Assembly: GCF_019635455.1 (NCBI RefSeq)
Contig: NZ_JAHBZJ010000002.1
Coordinates: 248,001 to 312,000, forward strand
DNA from: Sphingomonas sp.
GTDB taxonomy: Bacteria; Pseudomonadota; Alphaproteobacteria; Sphingomonadales; Sphingomonadaceae
Direction: 5' to 3'
DNA: 64,000 bases
The notes under the pieces were generated by a model that searched no databases, was not told the origin of the DNA, and was given only the letters and a program-made list of their open reading frames with translations. A program made the translations under genes and the position numbers. This document shows, one piece after another, positions 39,232-50,245 of this stretch (position 1 is its first letter; every line of letters begins with the position of its first letter).

Positions 39232-41748
39232 ATGTCGCGGTTCAACGCGCTGAAGGCGGATGCCGCGTGGCAGAAGCAGTGGGAGGAACGGCGTAGCTTC
39301 GTCGCCGACGACAGCGCGCCGCGCCCCAAAAGCTATGTGCTTGAGATGTTCCCCTACCCGTCCGGGCGCATCCATATGGGGCATGTCCGCAACTATACGA
39401 TGGGCGACGTCCTGACCCGCTATCGCCGGATGAAGGGCATGGAAGTGCTCCATCCGATGGGGTGGGACGCGTTCGGCATGCCGGCCGAGAATGCGGCGAT
39501 GGAAAAGAAGGTCCATCCCGGCGACTGGACCCGCGCGAATATCGCGACGATGCGCGCCCAGCTGAAGCGGCTGGGGCTGGCGATCGACTGGTCGCGCGAG
39601 TTGGCGACGTGCGAGCCGGACTATTACGGCCACGAACAGGCGCTGTTCCTGGACCTGCTGGCCGCCGGACTGGTCTATCGCAAGGAATCGTCGGTCAACT
39701 GGGACCCGGTCGATATGACCGTGCTGGCCAATGAACAGGTAATCGACGGACGCGGATGGCGATCGGGCGCGCTGGTCGAGAAGAAAAAGCTTAACCAGTG
39801 GTTCCTGAAGATCACCGATTTCGCCGACGAACTGCTCGACGGGCTCGACGATCTGGACAAATGGCCGGACAAGGTGCGGCTGATGCAGGAAAACTGGATC
39901 GGGCGGTCACAGGGGCTTCAGTTTCGGTTCGCGCTGGCGCCGAACGCTGCCGACGCCGAAACCGTCGAGGTGTTCACGACGCGGCCCGACACGATCTTTG
40001 GATCCAGTTTCGTGGCGATCGCGGCGGATCATCCGATCGCGCGAAAGATCGCGGAGACGGACCCTCAGGCGGCGGCGTTCATCGCCGCATGCAAACAGGG
40101 CGGCACCACTGCCGCCGAACTGGAAACGCAGGAGAAAATGGGGTTCGACACCGGAATCCGGGCGATCCATCCCTTTGATTCCGCATTGAAACTTCCCGTT
40201 CATATCGCGAATTTCGTGCTGATGGATTACGGCACGGGGGCGGTGTTCGGCGTCCCCGCGCACGACCAGCGCGATTTCGAATTCGCGCGCAAATATGGAT
40301 TGCCGATCCGGCGCGTCGTTTCCGACGGCGACCGGACCTCGCCCGATTTCGGCGAATCGGAGGCCTATTCGGGTCCGGGTACGCTGGTGAATTCGCACTT
40401 TCTGGACGGCATGGACGTGGCCGATGCCAAGCGCGAGGTGATTCGCCGCGCCGAAGAGGGCGGGTGGGGCAAGGGGACCACCGTGTGGCGCCTGCGCGAC
40501 TGGGGCGTCAGCCGCCAGCGTTACTGGGGTACGCCAATCCCGATCATCCATTGCGACGGGTGCGGCGTAGTGCCGGTGCCAAAGGACCAGTTGCCGGTCG
40601 TCCTGCCCGATGATGTTTCGTTCGACATTCCGGGCAATCCCCTCGACCGCCATCCGACCTGGCGCCACGTCGATTGCCCAACCTGTGGCAGGCCCGCGCG
40701 ACGCGAGACCGACACGCTCGACACCTTCGTCGATTCGTCCTGGTATTTCATCCGCTTCGCCAGCCAGCCGGGCGACAGGCCGTTCGACCGCACGGTCGCC
40801 GAACAATGGCTGCCGGTGAACCAGTATATCGGCGGGATCGAACATGCGATCCTGCACCTGCTCTACGCCCGGTTCTGGACGCGCGCGCTGCGGCATATCG
40901 GCATGATCGACATCGCCGAACCGTTTGCGGGGCTGTTCACCCAGGGCATGGTGACCCACGAAACGTACAAGTCCGCCGATGGCCGATGGCTTTCGCCGGA
41001 GGAGATCGATCGCCGCAACGACATTCTGGTCGAGACCGCCACCGGTGCGCCGGTGACGACCGGTCGCATCGAGAAGATGTCGAAGTCGAAAAAGAATACC
41101 GTCGATCCCGAACCGATCGTCGATCAATATGGCGCCGATGCGGTGCGATGGTTCGTCCTGTCCGACTCGCCGCCCGAGCGCGACCTGGAATGGACCGAGA
41201 ACGGCATTGAGGGCGCGTGGCGCTTCGTCCAGCGGCTGTGGCGCCTGTTCGACGGATTGGACAGCTGGGAGGGCGAGGACAAGCCGCTCGATCGCAAGCT
41301 TCACCAGACGATCGCCGGGGTCGCCGCCGATATCGAATCGCTGCAATTCAACAAGGCGGTCGCCAAGCTGTACGAACTGGTCAATGCGATCGAGCGCGCC
41401 CGGCCGAGCGCATCGCGCGCGACGGCGATCCGCACCATCATCCTGCTCGCCGCCCCGATGACCCCGCATCTGGCGGAGGAAGCATGGGCGGCGATGGGGA
41501 ATGACGGCCTGATCGCCGACGCGCCATGGCCTCTGGTCGATCCTGCGCTGTTGGTGGAGGATGAGGTGACGATCGCGCTTCAGGTGAACGGCAAGCTGCG
41601 CGACACCGTCACCGCAGCCAAGGGCGCGGCGAAGGACGATCTGGAAGCGATGGCCTTGGCAAACGCCAATGTGCAGCGCATTCTGGAAGGCGCCACTCCC
41701 CGCAAGGTGATCGTCGTGCCGGACCGTCTGGTAAATATCGTCGCATGA
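39232..41748 (+). CDS. leuS: Leucyl-tRNA synthetase
   Basis: Charges tRNA-Leu. The 838-residue enzyme has the class I HIGH motif as HMGH (48-51, in [15 protein letters not shown]), an editing CP1 domain (about 220-420) including [11 protein letters not shown], the zinc-like CDGCG and CPTCG clusters, the [11 protein letters not shown] segment and KMSKS (615-619). The SD AGAGGAAG precedes ATG 39232. Its stop overlaps the lptE start (ATGA). Confidence 0.98.
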   Translation: MSRFNALKADAAWQKQWEERRSFVADDSAPRPKSYVLEMFPYPSGRIHMGHVRNYTMGDVLTRYRRMKGMEVLHPMGWDAFGMPAENAAMEKKVHPGDWTRANIATMRAQLKRLGLAIDWSRELATCEPDYYGHEQALFLDLLAAGLVYRKESSVNWDPVDMTVLANEQVIDGRGWRSGALVEKKKLNQWFLKITDFADELLDGLDDLDKWPDKVRLMQENWIGRSQGLQFRFALAPNAADAETVEVFTTRPDTIFGSSFVAIAADHPIARKIAETDPQAAAFIAACKQGGTTAAELETQEKMGFDTGIRAIHPFDSALKLPVHIANFVLMDYGTGAVFGVPAHDQRDFEFARKYGLPIRRVVSDGDRTSPDFGESEAYSGPGTLVNSHFLDGMDVADAKREVIRRAEEGGWGKGTTVWRLRDWGVSRQRYWGTPIPIIHCDGCGVVPVPKDQLPVVLPDDVSFDIPGNPLDRHPTWRHVDCPTCGRPARRETDTLDTFVDSSWYFIRFASQPGDRPFDRTVAEQWLPVNQYIGGIEHAILHLLYARFWTRALRHIGMIDIAEPFAGLFTQGMVTHETYKSADGRWLSPEEIDRRNDILVETATGAPVTTGRIEKMSKSKKNTVDPEPIVDQYGADAVRWFVLSDSPPERDLEWTENGIEGAWRFVQRLWRLFDGLDSWEGEDKPLDRKLHQTIAGVAADIESLQFNKAVAKLYELVNAIERARPSASRATAIRTIILLAAPMTPHLAEEAWAAMGNDGLIADAPWPLVDPALLVEDEVTIALQVNGKLRDTVTAAKGAAKDDLEAMALANANVQRILEGATPRKVIVVPDRLVNIVA

Positions 41749-42251
41749 AGCGTGCCGCTGCCCTGCTCGCGCTCGCCGCCTTGCTCCCGGGCCTTTCGGC
41801 CTGCGGATTGCGCCCGCTTTACGGCGGCGGCGCTGCCGGACCGGTGCAGACGATGCTGTCCGGCGTCGAGGTGGCGCCGATCCAGGGCGAAGCCGGCTGG
41901 CTGGTCGTCAACGCGGTGCGCGATCGGATTGCCGCGACGCGGGCCGGTACGCCGGCCTATCGCCTCGATATCAAGATCGACGACCAGATCGTCGGGCTGG
42001 GCGTGCGGCGCGACGATGTCGTGACCCGCGAACGGCGGACATTGCGCGCGCGGTATCAGCTGGTCGATCTCGCGACCGGCCAGGTGGTGCTCGACGCCAC
42101 TGCCGGATCGGACGCCGGCATCGACGTCGCCCGGTCCGAATATGCCACGATCGCCGCCGAAAAGAGCGCGCTGGAGCGGCTGTCGGGGATCATCGCGGAT
42201 CAGATCGTCGCCCGGCTGGCGCGTTACGCCCGCGCCAAACAGGGCCAGTGA
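41745..42251 (+). CDS. lptE: LPS-assembly lipoprotein LptE
   Basis: The plug lipoprotein of the LptDE outer-membrane LPS translocon. A 168-residue precursor with lipobox LSAC (C20) followed by the characteristic GLRPLYG; the rest is beta-alpha-beta with no strong motif, as is normal for this divergent family. It is coupled to leuS upstream and holA downstream by 4-base overlaps, a standard arrangement. Confidence 0.9.
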   Translation: MKRAAALLALAALLPGLSACGLRPLYGGGAAGPVQTMLSGVEVAPIQGEAGWLVVNAVRDRIAATRAGTPAYRLDIKIDDQIVGLGVRRDDVVTRERRTLRARYQLVDLATGQVVLDATAGSDAGIDVARSEYATIAAEKSALERLSGIIADQIVARLARYARAKQGQ

Positions 42252-43267
42252 AGGCCAGCGAAGCGCAGATCCGCGCCCGGTTGGACAAGCCGGGGCCGGA
42301 TATCCGCCTGTTCCTGCTGCATGGGCCGGACGAGGCAGGGGCCAACGAACTGGCGGCGCGACTCACCCGCGCGATGGGCGAGGCGGAGCGGATCGATATC
42401 GACGGATCGAGCCTGAAGGGCGATGCCGGCCGGCTGGCGGAGGAGGCCGCCTCGCTGTCGCTGTTCGGCGGTGCGCGCTATATTCGGGTCACGGGGATCG
42501 ATGATGACGGCGTGGAAGCGGTGCGGCTGCTGCTCGATGCGGAGGTCGCGGGTAATCCGGTCGTGGCAGTGGGCGGGACGCTGAAGGCGAGCGGACGGCT
42601 GCTGAAGCTGGTCCTGGCCGCGCCGGGCGCGATGGCGCACGCCTGCTACATCCCCGATGCGCGCAACGCGGCACAGCTGGCCGTGGGAATCGCGCGGGAA
42701 AACGGCCTGCGCCTGATCGGCGGCACCGCCGAGCGGCTGGCGGCATTGTCGGGCGGGGACCGCGCCGTGCTCGCGCGCGAGATCGAGAAGCTGTCGCTCT
42801 ATCTCGATGCCGCGCCGGATCGCCCGCGCGAGGCGGGGATGGACGCGCTGGACGCGATCGGTGCCGATCTGGGCGAAGCGGAGATGTATGGCGCGATCGA
42901 GGCGGTCGTGGAGGGCCGCGTGGCCGAGATCGGTGTCGAACTCGCGCGGCTGGATCAGGCCGGGGTGTCCGCCATCCCGCTGCTGCGTCAACTGGTCCGC
43001 CGACTGATGGCGCTGGCGGAAATGCGTGGAGAAATAGATCGCGGCCTTTCCGCCGACGAGGTGGTGAAGAAGCACCGGGTGTTCTTCAAGGAAGAGCAGA
43101 GCACGAAATTGGCGCTGCGCCGGTGGAACAGCGCGATGCTGGCGCGCGGCATCGTCATCGCGCGCGAAGCGGAACGAGCGATGACGCGGGGCGGCGGGAA
43201 TGCCGGCGTGGTACTGGCCGATGCGGCATTGACGACCCTTGCCCGCGGCGCGGCCAGGACGCGCTAA
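42248..43267 (+). CDS. holA: DNA polymerase III subunit delta
   Basis: The clamp-loader subunit that opens the beta clamp. The 339-residue protein shows the delta pattern: LFLLHGPDEAGANELAARL near the N-terminus (an inactive P-loop-like site), EIEKLSLYLD in the lid region, and the C-terminal helical collar with IPLLRQLVRRLMALAEMR. It begins with GTG 42248 overlapping the lptE stop (GTGA). It converges with parB across 13 bases. Confidence 0.93.
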   Translation: MKASEAQIRARLDKPGPDIRLFLLHGPDEAGANELAARLTRAMGEAERIDIDGSSLKGDAGRLAEEAASLSLFGGARYIRVTGIDDDGVEAVRLLLDAEVAGNPVVAVGGTLKASGRLLKLVLAAPGAMAHACYIPDARNAAQLAVGIARENGLRLIGGTAERLAALSGGDRAVLAREIEKLSLYLDAAPDRPREAGMDALDAIGADLGEAEMYGAIEAVVEGRVAEIGVELARLDQAGVSAIPLLRQLVRRLMALAEMRGEIDRGLSADEVVKKHRVFFKEEQSTKLALRRWNSAMLARGIVIAREAERAMTRGGGNAGVVLADAALTTLARGAARTR

Positions 43268-43280
43268 CCGAATGTTTTGA

Positions 43281-44210
43281 TTAGATATTTTCGCCCGTCA
43301 GCCGCTGGCAGATCATATCGAGCTGATCGAGCGTCGAATAGGATAGCGTCAGTGCTCCACCCTTTTCACCGAAGCTGATCCGCACGTTGAGGCCGAGCAC
43401 GTCGCCCAATTGTCGTTCCAGCGCGGCGATATCGGCATTGCCGCTGCCGGTCAGCCTGGCGCCGCCCTTCCCCGCTGCCCTCGGCTTCGCATCGCGTGCC
43501 AGCTTTTCGGTATCGCGAACCGAAAGATCACGCTCGACGACGATCCGCGCCAGTTTTTCGGGGTCGGGCGATCCGATCAGCGCCCGGGCATGCCCCATGC
43601 TGAGCGTCCCTTCGACCACGCGATGTCGAACCGTGTCGGGAAGATCGAGCAGGCGCAGCAAATTGGCGATATGGCTGCGCGACTTGTGGACGATCTTCGC
43701 CAGCGCCTCCTGGGTATGGCCGAATTCGCCGATCAGCTTGGCATAGGCTTCGGCCTCCTCGATCGCGTTGAGGTCTTCGCGCTGGATATTCTCGACGATC
43801 GCGATTTCGAGTGTCTCGGCCTCGTCCAGATCGCGAACGATGACCGGGACTTCGTGCAGCCGCGCTCGCTGTGCCGCACGCCAGCGGCGTTCGCCGGCGA
43901 CGATCTGGTAATCCTTGCCGTGCGGGCGCACCACGATCGGCTGAATCAGACCCCGCATCGCGATCGACTTGGCGAGTTCCTCCAGCGCATCCTCGTCGAA
44001 ATGGCGGCGGGGCTGTTCGGGATGCGGCGCGAGCGAACTGACCGGCAGCATGCGCACGCCGCTCGACGGTTCGGCACCGGGGCGGACCGGCTCCTCACGT
44101 TCGACATCGCCGAGAAGCGCGCTCAGTCCCCGACCAAGGCCGGGACGCGGTTTGCGCGGGGCAGGCGTGACCGTGGGCGTGGGTCTCGGCGCGGGAGCTT
44201 CGTCGGTCAT
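43281..44210 (-). CDS. parB: Chromosome-partitioning protein ParB
   Basis: A CTP-dependent clamp that loads at parS and spreads to form the partition complex; 309 residues. The N-terminal tail (to about 45) is Pro-rich and ends in a GLGRGLSALLGD ParA-interaction-type motif. The ParB/Srx domain includes QPRRHFDEDALEELA, the GERRWRAAQRA CTP-binding motif and IVENIQREDLNAIEEA; the HTH is LAKIVHKSRSHIANLLRLLDLP, and the C-terminal dimerisation segment follows. The start overlaps parA by 4 bases. Confidence 0.97.
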   Translation of the reverse strand: MTDEAPAPRPTPTVTPAPRKPRPGLGRGLSALLGDVEREEPVRPGAEPSSGVRMLPVSSLAPHPEQPRRHFDEDALEELAKSIAMRGLIQPIVVRPHGKDYQIVAGERRWRAAQRARLHEVPVIVRDLDEAETLEIAIVENIQREDLNAIEEAEAYAKLIGEFGHTQEALAKIVHKSRSHIANLLRLLDLPDTVRHRVVEGTLSMGHARALIGSPDPEKLARIVVERDLSVRDTEKLARDAKPRAAGKGGARLTGSGNADIAALERQLGDVLGLNVRISFGEKGGALTLSYSTLDQLDMICQRLTGENI

Positions 44211-44986
44211 GCGGCCTTCTTCAGCTTGGGTAGGCGGTCGATCACTTCGCGGGCGAGCGCGATATAGGCCTCAGACCCGGCACAGCGATAATCATAGATC
44301 AGCGCCGGCACCCCATGGCTGGGCGCTTCGGACAGGCGGACGTTGCGGGGAATCACCGTATCGAACACCACCTTTCCCAGCACCGCGCGCACATCATCGG
44401 CGACCTGATCGGTGAGGCGATTACGGCGATCGTACATGGTAAGCACGACGCCAAGGATGGAAAGGCCGGGATTGAATCGCCCCCGGATTCGCTCGACCGT
44501 GTTGAGCAACTGGCTCAGCCCCTCAAGCGCAAAGAATTCGCATTGCAGCGGCACGAGCAGCGCGTCCGCCGCGACCATTGAATTGATCGTCAAAAGCCCG
44601 AGCGACGGAGGGCAATCCATCAACACCACGTCCCAACGCCGCTCGCTCCGCCCAATCGCGGTGGCGAGGCGATGCGTCCGCGCTTCGAACTCGATCAGCT
44701 CGATCTCCGCGCCTGACAGATCGACGGTCGCCGGTACGATATCCAGGCCTGGCACGCGGGTGCGGACCGCGACCTCCTCCAGATTGGTTTCCCCGATGAG
44801 CAGATCATAGGTCGATCGCTCCCGTTCAGCGCGGCCGATGCCAAGGCCCGTCGAGCAATTTCCCTGCGGATCGAGATCAAGAAGAAGAACGCGTTGGCCG
44901 GTGGCGGCAAGCGCGGTGCCGACATTGATCGCCGTCGTCGTCTTTCCGACGCCGCCCTTTTGATTGGCGATGGCAATGCAGATCAT
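44207..44986 (-). CDS. parA: Chromosome-partitioning ATPase ParA
   Basis: A deviant-Walker ATPase that moves ParB-parS complexes along the nucleoid. The 259-residue protein has the signature KGGVGKTTT (10-18, signature Lys K10), LLLDLDPQGNCSTGLG (Walker A' Asp), and VVLMDCPPSLGLLT (Walker B). ATG 44986 is fixed by an ATGA overlap with rsmG and by the Walker box position. It is the third gene of the overlapping chain mnmG-rsmG-parA-parB. Confidence 0.97.
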   Translation of the reverse strand: MICIAIANQKGGVGKTTTAINVGTALAATGQRVLLLDLDPQGNCSTGLGIGRAERERSTYDLLIGETNLEEVAVRTRVPGLDIVPATVDLSGAEIELIEFEARTHRLATAIGRSERRWDVVLMDCPPSLGLLTINSMVAADALLVPLQCEFFALEGLSQLLNTVERIRGRFNPGLSILGVVLTMYDRRNRLTDQVADDVRAVLGKVVFDTVIPRNVRLSEAPSHGVPALIYDYRCAGSEAYIALAREVIDRLPKLKKAA

Positions 44987-45591
44987 CTGGGTCTGATCCC
45001 TGTGGCCACGACGATGTGCGAGTCCGGAGCAGTGATGCTCGGTTCCACGTGGAACGAACCTTGCCATGTGCGGCGCGCTTCTGCCACCTCCGATTGCGCG
45101 CTTCGCCCTTTTGGCAGCACCCAGATTGTGGATGAATCGGCGCGGTGGGCGCAAATCCGGAACATCATATCGAGCGAGGCGACCGCGCGCGCCGTGATCG
45201 TTCGCGCGACACCGCTCGTGCGCTCCACCTTCGCGGTCTTGACCTGCACATTCCCCAGCCCCAGTTCGGAGGCCACTCGCTCGAGGAACGCGGTTCGCAG
45301 CCGACGCGGTTCGACCAGCTCGATCGGCGCGTCGCTGAGCAGTGCCAGCACAAGGCCGGGGAGTCCGGCGCCGCTCCCGACATCAAGCCACCGCCCGTCC
45401 GGCGAACCCTTGGCCAATAGCTGTGCCGAATCGACGATGTGTCGCGACCAGATATGATCCAGGGTCGATGGCGCGACGAGATTCTGTCTAGCCGCCTCTT
45501 CCCTGAGCATCGTCACAAAGGCGTCGAGCCGTGTTTCACGTGAAACACCATAGGCATCGCGTATCCAGAGGCGCGCTTCCGCCTCGGTCAC
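44983..45591 (-). CDS. rsmG: 16S rRNA (guanine-527-N7) methyltransferase
   Basis: Methylates G527 of 16S rRNA. The 202-residue SAM-dependent enzyme carries the RsmG pattern [12 protein letters not shown], the SAM-binding [17 protein letters not shown] and [12 protein letters not shown]. The codons for GVSRET near its N-terminus coincide with a parS palindrome, and its C-terminal FHVEP codons with a second parS-like site. Both junctions are 4-base overlaps (mnmG upstream, parA downstream). Confidence 0.96.
   Translation of the reverse strand: MTEAEARLWIRDAYGVSRETRLDAFVTMLREEAARQNLVAPSTLDHIWSRHIVDSAQLLAKGSPDGRWLDVGSGAGLPGLVLALLSDAPIELVEPRRLRTAFLERVASELGLGNVQVKTAKVERTSGVARTITARAVASLDMMFRICAHRADSSTIWVLPKGRSAQSEVAEARRTWQGSFHVEPSITAPDSHIVVATGIRPR
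45042..45055. other. parS-like site 1 (variant)
   Basis: GTTCCACGTGGAAC, a perfect palindrome that differs from the parS core GTTTCACGTGAAAC by one symmetric base pair. It lies in the 3' part of rsmG. Variants of this type are bound by ParB in other bacteria, so it is probably functional but weaker. Confidence 0.7.
45532..45547. other. parS site 2 (consensus)
   Basis: TGTTTCACGTGAAACA, the perfect 16-base parS consensus, within the 5' part of rsmG on the same strand system as parAB. ParB nucleates here. Confidence 0.95.
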
Positions 45592-47426
45592 GCCGCGCGC
45601 CTGCGGATGTGCAGCATGATCGCGGTGATTGCTGCCGGCGTAATCCCCCGCACCCGCGACGCATCGCCAATGGTGGGCGGACAGGCAGCAGAAAGCCGCT
45701 CGACCATCTCGTTCGAAAGGCCGGGAATCTTCGCGAAATCGAGCGCGGGCGGCAACGCCAGACCACCTGCCCGCTCAACCCCCTCCTGCTCCGCCGCCTG
45801 CCGCGCGAGATAGGGCGTGTAGCGGGCATCCTCCACCAGCTCCGCAAGCAGCGAGGGATCATATCCCGAAATATCGATACCCAGATACAGCGGCGAGACC
45901 CCTGGAAATCGCAGCCATTCGAACGCACTCCGCTTCGCCCCGTCCTGCGCAACCGCCGCACCGTTGCGCGCCAGCTCATGGGCGGTGCGATCGACGCCGA
46001 ACAGCGCATCGAGCGCCGCGCGGCGCGATTGGCGCTCCGCAATATGGCTGGCCCGCTCGGTCCCGAGGCATCCGGCCGTTTCACCGGCTACGCGCAAACG
46101 GCGCTCGGCATTGTCGGCGCGCAGATGGAGGCGGTGCTCCGCACGCGCGGTCAGCATGCGATAGGGTTCGGTCACGCCCTGAATGGTCAGGTCATCGACC
46201 ATCACCCCGATATAGCTCTCGCTCCGCGAGAACAGCGTCTGCGGCCGGTCGAGCGCACGCGCAGCCGCGTTGATGCCGGCAACCACGCCCTGCGCCGCCG
46301 CCTCCTCATAGCCGGTGGTGCCATTGATCTGGCCCGCGCAGAACAGGCCCGGAATATCGCGGGTCTCCAGCGCGAAGGAGAGCGTGCGCGGATCGACATG
46401 GTCATATTCGACAGCATAGCCAGGCGTCTCGATCACCGCCTGCTCCAGCCCCGCGATCGAGCGGATCATCGCGGCCTGAACATCGGTGGGCAGCGATGTC
46501 GAAAGGCCGTTGGGATAGACGAGATGGGTGTCCAGCCCCTCCGGCTCCAGGAAAACCTGATGCCCGTCGCGGTCGCCAAAACGGAAGATCTTGTCCTCAA
46601 TGGACGGGCAATAGCGCGGACCGCCAGCCTCGATCGCGCCGCTGAACAGCGGAGACCGATCGAGGCCGCCCCGAATGATCTCGTGTGTCTCAACGCCCGT
46701 CCGGGTAATCGCGCAGGCGACCTGCGGGAGCCGCCGGCACGTGGTCATCGGTGACATCCGCCACTGTTCGGTGTCCGAGGGCTGAACCTCGAGCGCACCC
46801 CAATCGATCGTGCGACCGTCGAGGCGTGGCGGGGTCCCGGTCTTGAGGCGCGTCACCGGCAGCCCCAGATCGCGCAACTGGAGCCCCAGCGCGGTCGCGG
46901 CGCGCTCCCCGACCCGGCCGCCCGCTTCGCGTTCCTCGCCTCTGAAAATCCGTCCACCCAGAAAGGTGCCGCTGGCGAGAACCACTGCCGGCGCCGTCAG
47001 CACCTCTCCACCCTCAAGCGTGACGCCACTCACGCGCCCTCCAGCCAGGAGCAGGCCAACCGCCTCACCCGTCACCACGTCGAGGTCAGGCTGCATGCCG
47101 ATACAGGTCTGGATCGCGGCGGCGTATCGCTTGCGATCCGCCTGTACGCGCGGCCCCTGAACCGCAGGCCCCTTAGACCGGTTGAGCAGCCGATAGTGGA
47201 TCGCCGCTGCATCCGCCGCCCGCGCGATCAGCCCGTCAAGCGCATCGACTTCGCGGACGAGATGCCCCTTCCCCAGCCCCCCGATCGCCGGATTGCAGGA
47301 CATCGCACCGATCATTGCGGGGTCGAAGGTCACCAGCGCCGCGCGCGCGCCACAGCGCGCCGCAGCCGCAGCCGCCTCGGTGCCGGCATGGCCTCCGCCA
47401 ATAACGATGACATCCCATGTCCGCAT
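45588..47426 (-). CDS. mnmG: tRNA uridine-5-carboxymethylaminomethyl enzyme MnmG
   Basis: FAD-dependent partner of MnmE that installs cmnm5 on wobble uridines. The 612-residue protein starts [15 protein letters not shown] (FAD-binding, 10-15), has the [23 protein letters not shown] motif, [11 protein letters not shown], the [14 protein letters not shown] segment with conserved Cys-region neighbours, and the C-terminal helical domain. ATG 47426 is set by the family start; a longer frame crosses parS and mnmE antisense sequence. It heads the 4-base-overlap chain to rsmG, parA and parB. Confidence 0.97.
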   Translation of the reverse strand: MRTWDVIVIGGGHAGTEAAAAAARCGARAALVTFDPAMIGAMSCNPAIGGLGKGHLVREVDALDGLIARAADAAAIHYRLLNRSKGPAVQGPRVQADRKRYAAAIQTCIGMQPDLDVVTGEAVGLLLAGGRVSGVTLEGGEVLTAPAVVLASGTFLGGRIFRGEEREAGGRVGERAATALGLQLRDLGLPVTRLKTGTPPRLDGRTIDWGALEVQPSDTEQWRMSPMTTCRRLPQVACAITRTGVETHEIIRGGLDRSPLFSGAIEAGGPRYCPSIEDKIFRFGDRDGHQVFLEPEGLDTHLVYPNGLSTSLPTDVQAAMIRSIAGLEQAVIETPGYAVEYDHVDPRTLSFALETRDIPGLFCAGQINGTTGYEEAAAQGVVAGINAAARALDRPQTLFSRSESYIGVMVDDLTIQGVTEPYRMLTARAEHRLHLRADNAERRLRVAGETAGCLGTERASHIAERQSRRAALDALFGVDRTAHELARNGAAVAQDGAKRSAFEWLRFPGVSPLYLGIDISGYDPSLLAELVEDARYTPYLARQAAEQEGVERAGGLALPPALDFAKIPGLSNEMVERLSAACPPTIGDASRVRGITPAAITAIMLHIRRRAA

Positions 47427-47468
47427 GGCACGGGGAATAGCCGCGACCCCAGCGGTGGTCAAAGCACG

Positions 47469-47484
47469 TGTTTCACGTGAAACA
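47469..47484. other. parS site 3 (consensus)
   Basis: A second perfect TGTTTCACGTGAAACA, in the 58-base gap between mnmE and mnmG; the palindrome extends to 18 bases (47468-47485) and touches the mnmE stop codon. Confidence 0.95.
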
Positions 47485-48771
47485 CTATTTGCCGATGCAG
47501 AAACGAGCGAACAGCGCATCGAGCATGGCTTCGGTATCAGCCCTGCCCGTAATGCGATCGAACGCGCGTAACGCGGTGCGCAGCTGTTCCGCCACCAGCA
47601 GCAGGTCAGGCTCCAGAGCCACTGAGCCGAGCGCGTGTCCCGCCTGGGACGCAAGATCGCGCTGGCGGCGGTTCAGCGCGAGCGCGTCCGCACCGGGAAC
47701 CAACTCCGCAGCGATCTCTCCGACATGTCGCCACAGCGCCGCGACCCCCGCGCCCGTCCGGCCCGAAACTGCCAGCCGATCGCCCTGCACGGGTACGGAC
47801 AGGTCGGACTTGGCGGCGATCTCGATCACCGCTCCAGCCAGTCCCGACGGTGAACGCGCCTCATCCAGCCAGAGCACGATATCCGCCATCTCCAGCGCCT
47901 CTCGTGCGCGATCGATGCCGATCCGCTCGACCTGATCGACGGGAAGGTCATGAAGGCCCGCAGTATCGGTCAGCACATAGGCCAGACCCTCGCGGGTAAC
48001 GGGAACCTCGATCCGGTCGCGCGTCGTTCCCGCGATATCCGAAACGATCGCCGCCTCCCGCCCGCTCATCGCATTCAGCAGCGTCGATTTGCCCGCATTC
48101 GGCGGCCCGGCCAGAACCACGCGAACCCCGTCATGCAGCCGCTCGACCGGCGGCTGGTTGACGACCGCGTCGATTTCATCGGCGAGCGATGCAGCGCGCG
48201 CGCGAACGTCACTCAGGATCGCCGCCTCCTGCGCGAGATCCTCTTCATCCGAATGATCGAGTATCGCCTCCACCATGGCCGACAGCGTCAGCGCCCGGGC
48301 CTGCCACTCCTCGATCCGGCGCCGCACACCCCCCTCGGCCGTGCGCATCGCCGCGCGACGTTGCCCCTCCGTCTCCGCCGCGAGCAAATCGGCAAGCCCC
48401 TCGGCCTCGGTCAGGTCGATCCGTCCCGCCTCGAGCGCGCGTCGCGTAAACTCGCCCGGCTCCGCCCGACGCAGGCCGGGCATTGCCGCCAGCGCCACCT
48501 CCACCGCACGAACCACTGCGCGACCCCCATGGAGATGCAGTTCGGCAAGGTCTTCGCCGGTCGCCGTCTCCGGCCCCGGAAATACCAGGACGATCGCGCG
48601 ATCGAGTTCCCCGCCCGCGTCCCGCAACCGGCGGAGCGAAGCACGTCGCGGCGACGGGACCGCGCCGGCAAGCCGTTCGACAGCCGGAAACGCCCCAGCC
48701 CCGGAGATGCGAATCACCGCGATCGCGGCGGGGGGCGCGCCACTCGACAGCGCGAAGATCGTATCGCTCAC
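47485..48771 (-). CDS. mnmE: tRNA modification GTPase MnmE
   Basis: Pairs with MnmG to modify wobble U34. The 428-residue protein has the N-terminal folate-binding domain ([28 protein letters not shown]), an internal G domain with P-loop [12 protein letters not shown], the K-loop [10 protein letters not shown] and DTAGLHD, and the C-terminal FCIGK with the invariant Cys. The start GTG 48771 overlaps the DUF6489 stop (GTGA). Confidence 0.96.
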   Translation of the reverse strand: MSDTIFALSSGAPPAAIAVIRISGAGAFPAVERLAGAVPSPRRASLRRLRDAGGELDRAIVLVFPGPETATGEDLAELHLHGGRAVVRAVEVALAAMPGLRRAEPGEFTRRALEAGRIDLTEAEGLADLLAAETEGQRRAAMRTAEGGVRRRIEEWQARALTLSAMVEAILDHSDEEDLAQEAAILSDVRARAASLADEIDAVVNQPPVERLHDGVRVVLAGPPNAGKSTLLNAMSGREAAIVSDIAGTTRDRIEVPVTREGLAYVLTDTAGLHDLPVDQVERIGIDRAREALEMADIVLWLDEARSPSGLAGAVIEIAAKSDLSVPVQGDRLAVSGRTGAGVAALWRHVGEIAAELVPGADALALNRRQRDLASQAGHALGSVALEPDLLLVAEQLRTALRAFDRITGRADTEAMLDALFARFCIGK

Positions 48772-49004
48772 TCGCCGCCGCGCTTGCCCATATCGAACAT
48801 GCCGCGCCAGAAATTCATTCCGGCCTCGCCCATCGGCATCCACCCCTTCATCATCGTCTCGATCATCTCGGGATTGACCATGCCCTTGTCCATCGAATCG
48901 AGCAGCATCTGGACGTAGCGCTCATGGACCGGGGTGAAATCGGGCAAACCCATCGCTCGGCGAGCTTCCTCGGGGGTGCAATCGACTTCGACATTGATCT
49001 TCAT
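48768..49004 (-). CDS. DUF6489 family small protein
   Basis: A 78-residue conserved alphaproteobacterial protein, recognised by MKINVEVDCTPEEARRAMGLPDFTPVHERY. It has a second half rich in Met and Gly (MVNPEMIETMMKGWMPMGEAGMNFW) resembling the MnmE-adjacent or phasin-like small proteins; its function is unknown. ATG 49004 has GGAGA seven bases upstream. It is coupled to mnmE by a GTGA overlap. Confidence 0.85.
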   Translation of the reverse strand: MKINVEVDCTPEEARRAMGLPDFTPVHERYVQMLLDSMDKGMVNPEMIETMMKGWMPMGEAGMNFWRGMFDMGKRGGE

Positions 49005-49052
49005 CGGCGTTCTCCGCTTGAGGCGGACGATTGCCCTGCCTACGCTATCGCC

Positions 49053-49517
49053 ATGTATGCGCGCGACCATGCCCTGATCGCAACGCCCATCGGCGCGATC
49101 CGCGTCGAAGGACATGACGGGCATCTGACCCGCATCGCGCTGGGTGGCGACGGCCCGCCGGCTTCCGGCACCGATCCGGCCGTTCGGGCGGCGGTCGATC
49201 AGCTTCGGGCCTATTTTGCCGGCGATCTCAAGCGCTTCGACCTCCGCCTTGCACCAGCGGCCAGCGCACGCGGCGGCATGTTGCGCGATGGCCTGATCGC
49301 CGTCGGCTATGGCGAAACGCTCAGCTATGGCGAACTCGCCCGACGTACCGGGTCCGGGCCGCGCGCGATCGGACAACTATGCGCACGCAACCCCTATCCG
49401 CTTGTCGTCCCCTGTCACCGCGTTGTCGCGGCCGGCGGCGCCCTGGGATCCTATTCGGCGGGCGATGGCCCAGCCACCAAACAATGGCTGCTCGACCACG
49501 AGCGGCGGTTTCGTTGA
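49053..49517 (+). CDS. ogt: Methylated-DNA-[protein]-cysteine S-methyltransferase
   Basis: A suicide repair protein that removes alkyl groups from O6-guanine. The 154-residue protein has the helix-turn-helix wing (VGYGETLSYGELARRTG), the RAIGQLCARNP arginine-finger region and the active site PCHRVV with C121. It lacks the AdaA domain, so it is an Ogt/AdaB type. Divergent from DUF6489 by 48 bases and followed closely by the dienelactone hydrolase gene. Confidence 0.93.
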   Translation: MYARDHALIATPIGAIRVEGHDGHLTRIALGGDGPPASGTDPAVRAAVDQLRAYFAGDLKRFDLRLAPAASARGGMLRDGLIAVGYGETLSYGELARRTGSGPRAIGQLCARNPYPLVVPCHRVVAAGGALGSYSAGDGPATKQWLLDHERRFR

Positions 49518-49528
49518 AGGAGCATGAC

Positions 49529-50221
49529 ATGGCAGAGATGATGATCGAGACGCTGGACGGCAGCGGCAGCTTCGCGGCATATCGCGCCGATCCCGCCGGC
49601 GCACCGCGCGGCGCGATCGTGGTGATCCAGGAGATTTTCGGCGTGAACGAAGGAATCCGCCGCAAATGCGATCACTTTGCCGGTCTTGGCTATCTTGCCC
49701 TCGCCCCCGACCTGTTCTGGCGGCTCAAGCCGGGTATCGAGCTCGATCCCGACGTTCCGCAGGAAATGCAGGCCGCGCTCGACCTGATGGGCAAATTCGA
49801 TCAGGACAAGGGCATCGCCGATATCGAGGCAACGATCCGCGCGGCCCGCATTGCCAGCGGTGGCAAGGTGGGGGTCACCGGATACTGCCTGGGCGGCCGG
49901 CTTGCCTACATGACCGCCGCGCGGACCGATAGCGACGCCAGCGTCGGCTATTATGCCGTGGGCATCGACGGGCTGCTGGACGAAAAGCACGCCATTGCCC
50001 GGCCGTTGATGCTGCATATCGCTGGCGACGACGGGTTCGTTTCAAAGGAGGTTCAGGCGGCGATGCATGCCGGGCTGGACGACCATCCGAAGGTCACGCT
50101 TTACGATTACCCCGGCGAAGATCATGGCTTCGCCACCGAAATGGGCAAGCGGCGCTCCGATGCCGCGGCACGGCTCGCCGACAGCCGGACCGAGGCATTC
50201 TTCGCCGATCATATCGGCTGA
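49529..50221 (+). CDS. Dienelactone hydrolase family protein
   Basis: A 230-residue alpha/beta hydrolase with the Cys-Asp-His triad of the family: nucleophile C120 in GYCLGG, an acidic residue around D167-D168 (IAGDDGFVS) and H199 in GEDHGFA. The oxyanion-side Glu near the N-terminus (VVIQEIFGVN) is also conserved. It cleaves lactone or ester substrates that are not determined here. AAGGAG precedes ATG 49529 at good spacing. Confidence 0.93.
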   Translation: MAEMMIETLDGSGSFAAYRADPAGAPRGAIVVIQEIFGVNEGIRRKCDHFAGLGYLALAPDLFWRLKPGIELDPDVPQEMQAALDLMGKFDQDKGIADIEATIRAARIASGGKVGVTGYCLGGRLAYMTAARTDSDASVGYYAVGIDGLLDEKHAIARPLMLHIAGDDGFVSKEVQAAMHAGLDDHPKVTLYDYPGEDHGFATEMGKRRSDAAARLADSRTEAFFADHIG

Positions 50222-50245
50222 GCGACTGGAACCGCACAGTGAAAT

